From assembly GCF_016097555.1 (NCBI RefSeq), contig NC_054702.1, positions 106,604,226 to 106,668,225 on the forward strand: a DNA stretch of 64,000 nt, written 5' to 3'. Below are positions 59,601 through 64,000 of the stretch, piece after piece. The stretch comes from Gigantopelta aegis (lineage: Eukaryota > Mollusca > Gastropoda > Neomphalida > Peltospiridae). Under the pieces are notes generated by a model. It saw only the letters and a program-made list of their open reading frames with translations, searched no databases and had not been told where the DNA came from. The translations under genes and the position numbers were made by a program. The stretch's first letter is position 1, and each line of letters opens with the position of its first letter.

Positions 59601-62600
59601 AACAGCTACGTGTTTTTACAGGGTGTGATATTTGAGAAGTTGTATTCCATGAAAATATAAAACATTATTTAAAAAGCCTAGAATTAAACTTGTTTTTAAT
59701 AAATTGTCACTAGATTCTTAAGTTTTTTCTAAGTTTTAAAAAAACCCATTGGGGGGAGGGTGTTTATGGGAGGGGAGGTTCTGGTATGTAAGAACTGCAG
59801 AACATTGTGTTAAATTTATACTGAAGATATTTTCTGATGCATCCTGCTTTAAATGTTAATGTGTTGTGATTGAATTTCTTTAGTAACTACAATTTCCTTT
59901 ATTACATTTTTTTATCCAGTTTGGTGCTGTCAAGTCTGAAGATGTTCCTCTAGCTATTCAGTATCAGTCTGTTAAGGTTGCTGAAACGGAAGAAGAAAAA
60001 GACAAATATCTCACGAAGATTGCTGCCCTCGAGCAAGTAAGTGGGGCTCGTGAGAAAATAGACTTAACATGATTTGGCCATGCTACAATCCATAGCAGTT
60101 TGCATAGATGGACTGTAAGATTTAGGACTTTAAGACATGTACCGGCCTCGGTAGCATCGTGGTTAGGCCATCGGTCTACAGGCTGGTAGGTTCTGGGTTT
60201 AGATCCCAGTCGAGGCATGGGATTTTTAATCCAGATACTGACTCCAAACCCTGAGTGTGCTCTGCAAGGCTCAATGGGTAGGTGTAAACCACTTGCACCG
60301 ACAAATGATCCATAACTGGTTCAACAAAGGCCATGGTTTGTGCTATCCTGCCTGTGGGAAGCGCAAATAAAAGATCCCTTGCTGCTAATCGGGAAAAAGG
60401 AACCCATGTAGTGGCGACAGCGGGTTTCCCCTCAAAATCTGTGTAGTCCTTTACCATATGTCTGATGCCATATAACCATAAATAAAATGTGTTGAGTGCG
60501 TCGTTAAATAAAACATTTCTTTCTTTAAGACATGAATTTTAAACAGCGAAGTACTTTCCACAAGAAAAGAATTTCAGAATAGACAGGCTAGCCTTTTAAA
60601 GACCTTTCAAGAAGATTTAGCTTAAGAATTTTATTATTATATACTAATATTTTTTGTTTAAGATGAAGAGCATCATTCGCAATGATTTTTATAGGAAATT
60701 AGACAATTTGACTTTTTTCTTTGTATTTTTTTTTTTTTTTTTTTTATTTTTTTTTTTTTTGTACTGTACATTCTCCGACATTGGTAAATATTTAAGAAAA
60801 TGTATCAAAGAATGCATTTTTCTTTTTCAGAAACGAACCCAGACAATTGAAACGTTTAGGCGCATCATAAGTGTGTCACTAAACCACGATTCTTGGAAGG
60901 TTTCCGAGGTGATGTCTAGCCGGATGACGCTCAGGAACTTTGATTGTTATGAGCCAATTGTAGAGGCTCTTCGCCAGGAGTGTCCTGGTCTCAACATTCC
61001 ACAGGTCAGAACATTTCTTCTTAACTTGATTTTTGATTATCCAGTTGAAATTCAAGCATGTTGTCACACACCTCAGCTATGTGAGCGGTCTGTTCTGGTT
61101 AGTTGTGAGTAGCTGTCAGATAGACATTGAGCTGGTAAAACTCTCTCTGGATGCAAACCAGTACCAGGATCTAGATCCAATATCTATCGCCCATAAGTCA
61201 AATAACATAAACGCTACACTACCACAACCAGTAAATCTGCACGGTTTTATGATGTGCTTATTAATATTATTCAATGTAATGGAACATCAGTTGGTGATCT
61301 TATTTAGAATCCTGTTCGGAGTTATTTCCCTTTATTGTTCTTGTTACATTCATAATTAAGTAATTTCACAGTATAAGAATCTTAAACAACATATATATAA
61401 AACAGTGCTATGCTACTTGTAATAACAAATTCCACTTGTTGGTACACACGTATGTTTTTTTTTTCCTCTGAATTTAATTTCCAAGTTTAAATGGATCTAT
61501 GGCTACCTCTATTAAAGGGACACACCCTAGTTGTTAACCATTACGCCGTTGTTTTTCGCTATTAAACCCATTTCCTCACAAATAAAATTGCACTTTACTT
61601 ACTTTTTATTATTTAGAATATACATTAAAATTCACCTGAAGTGTTTTTTTGGTAATCCTGGTGTTTGTAATACCACAAAATGCATTTTTTTGTATTTCTT
61701 AAAAACCCAGGTGCATCTAAGAAAAAAACGTTGAGCAGACATGGTCTAATCTATTTTTAGAGGAGATCTTCCTGTTTCAACGTCGCAGACATTGGTATAC
61801 CATGTGACCGTTATCACTTTGGTTTGGTTTGTTTTCTCGTGCACAATTCGCGCAGTCAACATCCGATTTGTTGTCGTTTGCTTGTCGTTCATTTGTGAGG
61901 TTTTTCTTCACAGTTAGTGAACATTTTCATTAACAATAAAGTTCAGACAAGTAAGTATCTCAATACAAAACGTTACAAACCCTTAAAACCAATAATTTTG
62001 CTAAGTCTTACGATATCTGGAGAGGGGATACAACCTTGGGGGGTGGGGTGGAGGGCACAAGCTATATTGTTACCTTTATTTACATTACATTTTCGTCCTG
62101 GGGAGGGGAAGTGCCTCCCCACCTCTGGTTTCTACAGACTGTACTACTACTACCACTACCACCACTACCACTACCACTACAACCAATAATAAACGGTGCA
62201 TCTAATTGCTAATAACAATAGGTTAGCTACTAGTACCTGGTGCCGAATAGCAAATGTAGGCTAATTGCAGTTTATATATAAAATGTATTATTTCAAACAC
62301 TAGTATAGTCAAAATGGTCAGTGACGGACTATCATTGTCGTCTTATTCTGATTCAAGTATCATGATTGCTGCAGCAGCCACTTCCTCAACAGAAGCACCC
62401 ATGTTGGTAAAGTAACTTCCTATTCCAAACTCATTCCTTTCGCTGTCCAGGACAGAACAGTTGGAACATGCCCAGGAGAGGTGAAAGGAACGCACCCTAA
62501 GTCTGTATGCACTCTGGGAAATTTGTCGTGAAATAGGCATTTCTGTGCTTTGAGAGACATTACCGGTGACATCAGAATACTAACTTTAAAAATTATTTCA

Positions 62601-63477
62601 AGTAATTGGGTCATGGGGATTCCCATGGTATTTATCGATATAAAACCTGCTTTTTCACTCTATTTTTATAAAAACGTGATCTAAGTGTGTTACAGTTTTG
62701 TAGATTAACCAAAATTAGAATTAATTTTCGTGGGCTGAAACTAGGGCATGCAACTTTTAAGAAATAATGCCGTTCCTTACAATGTAAGACTACTATACAA
62801 ATTTCCACTGTCCTGGACAGACAGTCCAGAAAGCTGAGGTGTGTGCCCAGGAAAGCATGCTTAAACATTAATAACTATAAATGAAATAAAAATATGTATT
62901 AAACAGCTACCCGTCTAAAATACCCTTTTTTTAAACACTGCCTTTGACTGCTTGTTAATACAATATTAGCAAATAATATTACAAATCATACTAGTAGGAA
63001 GAAAAGGGAAGTCCTGAAAAGAGAGTGTTTTTTTAATATAGAAGCAATTTTCATCTCCAACAGATTCATTTTATCTTTGTCTCGCGAAATTCAAAAACAA
63101 TAGGTGAATTAAAAAAAAAATTGGCGAAATAATTCCATGAATAATTGATACTTTGTCAGAAAATAACGGAGTTATTACAATTTTTGAAGTTTAATAGATA
63201 ATTTGTCAGAAAATAACGGAGTTATTACAATTTGTGAAGTTTAATAGATAATTTGTCCAAATGTTCTGCTGACCCAGAGCTAGCCTTGGTGACGTTTACC
63301 AACTTTCTATTTGAATGATGTAGTTTTAACGAGTCTCAAATTTGTTTTCAGAATGACTATGCTCTCCGACATCTGTACACATTTGTGAACTTGTGTGAAA
63401 TTCACCCGCGTCTTGACAATGATGAAATCCTTGATGCTATCAGCAAAGTGGCTGAGGTTCCAGACAGTGGATGTTAG
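35249..63477 (+). CDS. LGMN: legumain (asparaginyl endopeptidase), 13 coding exons plus one alternative exon
   Basis: Peptidase family C13 lysosomal cysteine protease that cleaves after Asn. Exons with exon 5a join to 1314 bp, 437 residues (human 433). Signal peptide: residues 1-16 ([16 protein letters not shown]). Catalytic residues by comparison with human: Asn34 (GWDNYRHQ), His142 (in FVDHGAPG), Cys183 (IEACESGS). S1-pocket Arg36, His37 and Glu181 are also conserved. Other landmarks: [44 protein letters not shown], a conserved glycosylation sequon NTS at 258, and DVPL before the activation region. The C-terminal half (residues 300-437) is the helical prodomain/stabilising domain ([13 protein letters not shown]). 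All junctions are GT-AG with matching phase. Exon 5 is duplicated (5a/5b). Intron 1 is about 6.2 kb. The Asn at the human N323 autoprocessing position aligns here to Glu. Confidence 0.95.
35788..35850 (-). repeat. SINE-A tail fragment in intron 1
   Basis: aaatgttttatttaacaatgc and tgatttacggttatacatcg match the - strand SINE-A 3' end only. Confidence 0.7.
37077..38526 (+). mobile_element. Tc1-like transposon in legumain intron 1, decayed
   Basis: 1450 bp with inverted ends atatactgacacacaatgaa (left) and ttcattgtgtgtcagtatat (right), flanked by TA (37075-37076 and 38527-38528). It contains a broken DD34E transposase on the + strand. Confidence 0.9.
37348..38344 (+). pseudogene. Tc1-like transposase, broken
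   Basis: From an ATG at 37348 the frame reads MPRL[22 protein letters not shown] and a helix-turn-helix ([12 protein letters not shown]). A second stop interrupts the sequence after STIR, another follows RLRTAGL, and frameshifts lie near 37530 and 37785. The C-terminal 169 codons are open (37835-38344) and keep [12 protein letters not shown] and [14 protein letters not shown], with 34 residues between the second Asp and the Glu. The first Asp (FSDES) lies near 37790. Confidence 0.85.
40763..40860. repeat. (ACT)n and (TAT)n microsatellite, intron 1
   Basis: About 25 ACT units are followed by TAT units. Confidence 0.95.
41575..41672 (+). CDS. LGMN: legumain exon 2
   Basis: 98 bp after ttttag: [32 protein letters not shown]. 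Ends two bases into a Glu codon (ga|gtaagt), phase 2. Confidence 0.95.
42944..43128 (+). repeat. SINE-B, old copy, intron 2
   Basis: Shows ccatggtatgtattgtcctt, tttgctgctaatggaaaaaa, accaaacatttgacattaaa and the tail ggcattgttaaacaaaacaa, all diverged. Confidence 0.75.
43537..43678. mobile_element. 142-bp foldback element, intron 2
   Basis: Arms agaataatacattcgtgtct…tctcacaactcgttt and aaacaactcgtgagataaat…atgtattattct are inverted over about 50 bp, with a 41-bp loop. It has the form of a MITE; no target duplication was assigned. Confidence 0.7.
44359..44661. repeat. two (TA)n microsatellites, intron 2
   Basis: TA tracts at 44359-44390 and 44597-44661, separated by AT-rich sequence. Confidence 0.9.
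44684..45007 (+). repeat. SINE-A, full length, intron 2
   Basis: Head gacgtagcccagtggtaaag, B-box-like ggtctaggatcgatccct, the body gggatggtgcatataaaaga, and the tail gttaaataaaacatttcctt. Confidence 0.9.
45418..45478. repeat. (CATA)n microsatellite, intron 2
   Basis: Tetranucleotide acat repeats. Confidence 0.95.
46060..47281. mobile_element. TTAA-inserting element family 2, copy 1, intron 2
   Basis: Ends aggagaggacaattaaggca and right gttgaccctacct (inverse aggtagggtc) lie between TTAA sites (46056-46059, 47282-47285). Inner inverted pieces are ggtatgcata near 46090 and ggtatgcatc near 47232. It shares much internal sequence with 49713-50445. Non-autonomous, Kolobok-like by target site. 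Confidence 0.7.
47416..47497 (+). CDS. LGMN: legumain exon 3
   Basis: 82 bp: completes Glu, then [27 protein letters not shown]. Donor gtaagt. A Tc1-like element starts only 80 bp downstream. Confidence 0.95.
47577..49178 (-). mobile_element. Tc1-like transposon in legumain intron 3, - orientation
   Basis: 1602 bp with inverted ends tactactcgaaagaatttaa and ttaaattcttttgagtagta, flanked by TA. It lies 80 bp after the exon 3 donor. The transposase gene reads opposite to legumain. Confidence 0.9.
47790..48812 (-). pseudogene. Tc1-like DD34E transposase, two frameshifts
   Basis: The start [20 protein letters not shown] (ATG at 48812) is followed by a helix-turn-helix. The frame slips near 48715 (before [13 protein letters not shown]) and again near 48390, just before the first catalytic block FTDESRF. 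The rest is open to the stop: [22 protein letters not shown] and [14 protein letters not shown] keep the remaining catalytic Asp and Glu. About 341 codons in total, the usual length. It is close to intact and therefore fairly young. Confidence 0.88.
49713..50445. mobile_element. TTAA-inserting element family 2, copy 2, intron 3
   Basis: Shares with 46060-47281 the blocks cattattgcttaatatcaac, ttaattaataaaacagttaa, ggctgcccccagttagcagg-like sequence and gggtatgcatcttt. The right TTAA (50446-50449) is intact; the left is ATAA (49709-49712). It is shorter through internal deletion. Confidence 0.7.
50607..50698 (+). CDS. LGMN: legumain exon 4
   Basis: 92 bp after ttgcag: [30 protein letters not shown], ending in ag of a split Ser codon (phase 2). 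Both exon 5 copies begin tgg, which completes Ser-Gly. Confidence 0.95.
51789..51815. repeat. T-run, intron 4
   Basis: About 27 T about 115 bp before exon 5a; it could act as part of an extended pyrimidine-rich region. Confidence 0.8.
51931..52006 (+). CDS. LGMN: legumain exon 5a (catalytic His; alternative copy A)
   Basis: 76 bp after ttgctttcag, donor gtaagt. Encodes (S)[17 protein letters not shown] + ILAFPEQF, including His142. The ending FPEQF is closer to the human FPNED than copy B is. It enters at phase 2 and leaves at phase 0. Confidence 0.95.
53625..53700 (+). CDS. LGMN: legumain exon 5b (catalytic His; alternative copy B)
   Basis: 76 bp after ataatttcag, donor gtaagt. Encodes (S)[17 protein letters not shown] + ILAFYNKF. 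It has the same length and phase as 5a, about 59/76 bases identical by hand count, and an intact DHG. The six amino-acid differences are N>H, V>I, V>A and PEQ>YNK. If 5a and 5b are both spliced in, 5b is read as W-S-K-stop. Confidence 0.92.
53860..54170 (-). repeat. SINE (B type), - orientation, intron after exon 5b
   Basis: Order tttgttttgtttaacaacac, gctattggatgtcaaacatt, gcaaggaatcttttatttgc, ccataaacaggacagttcat and a tRNA-like head remnant near 54110-54140. Confidence 0.85.
54174..54386 (+). repeat. SINE-A, + orientation, 5' truncated
   Basis: Starts cagttggtgtaacaaaggcc and ends gtcattaaataaagactttc. It is head to head with the preceding copy, so about 70 bp of the bodies are complementary. 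Confidence 0.85.
54463..54486. repeat. (CA)n microsatellite
   Basis: Short CA tract next to the SINE pair. Confidence 0.9.
55296..55358 (+). CDS. LGMN: legumain exon 6
   Basis: 63 bp after tttacag: [20 protein letters not shown] + K. Phase 0 on both sides. Confidence 0.95.
55872..55941 (+). CDS. LGMN: legumain exon 7 (catalytic Cys)
   Basis: 70 bp after ctgtag: [23 protein letters not shown]; Cys183 is the nucleophile. Leaves phase 1. Confidence 0.95.
56372..56490 (+). CDS. LGMN: legumain exon 8
   Basis: 119 bp after tttccag: (V)[39 protein letters not shown]. Contains substrate-pocket segments. Followed by gtgggt. Confidence 0.95.
56506..56690 (+). repeat. very degraded SINE, intron 8
   Basis: Recognisable only by gatatgtgctgttctgtctg + tgggaa, atctcttgctac and the tail-like gtgttattaaacac. 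Confidence 0.5.
57109..58606 (+). mobile_element. Tc1-like transposon in legumain intron 8, apparently intact
   Basis: 1498 bp. Inverted ends tactcttcaaaaaaagaaac and gtttcttcttttgaagagta (one base different), flanked by TA at 57107-57108 and 58607-58608. It contains one uninterrupted transposase gene. Confidence 0.93.
57426..58433 (+). CDS. Tc1-like DD34E transposase, complete
   Basis: 335 codons from the ATG at 57426 ([20 protein letters not shown]) to TAA; an upstream TTG-led extension is not needed. It binds its own TIRs and cuts and pastes the element at TA. A paired helix-turn-helix region covers residues 1-110 ([32 protein letters not shown]), with a GRPR-like hook at 55-59. The catalytic triad is Asp149 (FSDES), Asp237 (QHDNARPH) and Glu272 ([10 protein letters not shown]), with exactly 34 residues between the last two. 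It also has the Gly-rich GGGSVMVW box. The length is standard. It reads in the same direction as legumain within intron 8 and is GC-richer than the surrounding intron. No stop or frameshift was seen, so it may be recent or still active. Confidence 0.93.
   Translation: MPRLSEPQRNNAIGRLDAGESRTAVARAFHVSPSTISRLWDRYQQHGSTRDLPRSGRPRVTTPGQDRYIRVRHLRERLTTATSTAAAIPGLRRISDQTVRNRLREVGIRARRPVRGVILTPQHRRLRLQWCQIHRQWPQLRWRQVWFSDESRFLLRRHDGRCRVYRRRGERYAANCVQEVDRFGGGSVMVWAAISHTGRTDLVHVQGNLNAQGYIDQILRPHIVPVMANANAVFQHDNARPHTARLTTAFLQNNNINVLPWPSISPDLNPIEHLWDELDRRLRQRQPQPQTLPELAAALQAEWATITRDVIRTLVASMGRRCQAVVNTRGGHTRY
58687..58776 (+). CDS. LGMN: legumain exon 9
   Basis: 90 bp: [30 protein letters not shown], with a conserved NTS glycosylation sequon. 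Phase 0. Confidence 0.95.
59327..59419 (+). CDS. LGMN: legumain exon 10
   Basis: 93 bp: [31 protein letters not shown]; the catalytic domain ends here. The two Asn at 297 and 299 are candidate processing sites (inference). Confidence 0.92.
59920..60036 (+). CDS. LGMN: legumain exon 11 (activation region)
   Basis: 117 bp after tatccag: [43 protein letters not shown] aligns with human; the residue at the human N323 position is Glu. Confidence 0.92.
60140..60527 (+). repeat. SINE-C, full length, intron 11
   Basis: Head ccggcctcggtagcatcgtg, B box gggtttagatcccagtcga, the linker ggatttttaatccagatact, a body shared with SINE-A and the tail cgttaaataaaacatttctt. Confidence 0.92.
60728..60761. repeat. 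T-run before exon 12
   Basis: T homopolymer with one A, about 70 bp upstream of exon 12. Confidence 0.85.
60831..61004 (+). CDS. LGMN: legumain exon 12 (prodomain helices)
   Basis: 174 bp after ctttttcag: [20 protein letters not shown] … [20 protein letters not shown]. Part of the helical C-terminal domain. Donor gtcaga. Confidence 0.92.
61516..62756. mobile_element. TTAA-inserting element family 1, copy 3, intron 12
   Basis: Left agggacacaccctagttg and right aactagggcatgcaact lie between TTAA sites (61512-61515, 62757-62760). It matches copies 1 and 2 at both sides but carries about 413 extra bases at 62036-62448. Confidence 0.8.
62036..62448. other. extra segment inside TTAA element copy 3, exon-like ORF
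   Basis: Sequence absent from the other two copies: a G-rich stretch, (ACC/ACT) repeats near 62141-62185, then AT-rich DNA. At 62314-62406 an ATG (caaaATGG) opens [20 protein letters not shown], a run of Ala and TSSTEAPML, and then gtaaag, a donor-like site. This looks like a first coding exon. It may be a remnant of the autonomous parent or an inserted piece. Confidence 0.4.
62812..62880. repeat. interspersed repeat fragment (second copy of 21700 type)
   Basis: gtcctggacagacagtccag + aaagctgaggtgtgtgccca matches the fragment in the TEX30-like intron. Confidence 0.5.
63147..63246. repeat. 50-bp tandem duplication, intron 12
   Basis: Two adjacent units contain tttgtcagaaaataacggag + ttattacaattt and gaagtttaatagata, nearly identical, shortly before exon 13. 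Confidence 0.9.
63352..63477 (+). CDS. LGMN: legumain exon 13 (terminal)
   Basis: 126 bp after gttttcag: [41 protein letters not shown], stop TAG. ALRHLY…VNLCE matches the human C-terminal helix. Confidence 0.95.
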   Translation, partial: NDYALRHLYTFVNLCEIHPRLDNDEILDAISKVAEVPDSGC

Positions 63478-63826
63478 AACACACATGAATTATCATATTA
63501 ACTAATTCATAGAAATCTGAAAAATTATTTTTGATGAAAATATTGTTTTCTCTGATTAATTATTAACCAGTATATAACATAATTGTGATTATTAACATTA
63601 AATGAAGAAATATGAAATGACTGTAATTAACATTGTCAGTAGCCCAGTTTTAGTTGCAGTGTTAGGTCTGCCCGTCTGTGTGGTTAAGATGGGATTAAAC
63701 ATTGATTAACTTGAAGTATTTTATAGTCATCATCAAGTTTTTACGCAGCTTATCTGTTTGAAAATGGTGTCATCTTACATTTGTTGCTACATATCTGAAT
63801 AGAGCATAATATCAAATATGTTATTG

Positions 63827-63850
63827 AATAAAACATAATTTGAAAATAAA
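63827..63850 (+). promoter_or_regulatory. legumain polyadenylation signals
   Basis: AATAAA at 63827-63832 and again at 63845-63850, about 350 bp after the stop codon. Either could direct 3'-end formation. Confidence 0.7.
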
Positions 63851-64000
63851 TGTAGTTTACTTAGCTTTGTACATTGCCGAGTCCACAGTTTGCTCAGTAT
63901 ATGTTATTTGAACAGAGATGCTCAATACCAGAAAATGAAAACTATCCCAACATTTAAGTCTTAATTTTAATGATATAGTTTGTATGGAACTAAATGCTTC

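Overview
The window looks like nuclear DNA from a mollusc, probably a gastropod. It is AT-rich, has long GT-AG introns, microsatellites, homopolymer-G runs, and several tRNA-derived SINE families whose shared body and tails I associate with molluscan genomes. Species is not determinable from sequence alone. Two host genes are supported. A legumain (asparaginyl endopeptidase) gene on the + strand runs from 35249 to 63477 in 13 coding exons and encodes 437 residues. A TEX30-like alpha/beta hydrolase on the - strand occupies 20698-22358; its first codon is unresolved.

Layout. 1-1767: fragment of a Polinton-like element cut by the left edge. 1768-4690: SINE pieces, microsatellites and a minisatellite. 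4691-7852: a TIR-bounded DNA-transposon candidate with an acidic ORF and a Cys-rich, repeat-bearing broken gene. 8455-10195: minisatellites. 11717-11778: a 62-bp palindrome with a target duplication. 12780-16441: a decayed Tx1/L1-like LINE on the - strand. 18320-19615: nested long-TIR elements. 20698-22358: TEX30-like gene. 22442-27237: TTAA-inserting (Kolobok-like) elements carrying nested insertions. 28200-29038: another long-TIR element with a 223-bp hairpin element inside. 29171-31508: a DNA transposon containing a SINE and a solo LTR. 31981-34731: further mobile DNA. 35201-63850: legumain, whose introns hold three Tc1-like transposons (one with an open transposase), three TTAA elements and many SINEs.

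The most notable observation is in legumain. The exon carrying the catalytic histidine is present twice in tandem (51931-52006 and 53625-53700). Both copies are 76 bp, have the same phase and intact splice sites, and encode different residues around the histidine loop. Using both would put a stop codon in frame almost at once, so they have the layout of mutually exclusive exons of a protease active site. Other points of interest are nested long-TIR elements with clean 9-bp target duplications, a transposed TIR-only palindrome, and an inverted SINE pair in the intron just after the duplicated exon.
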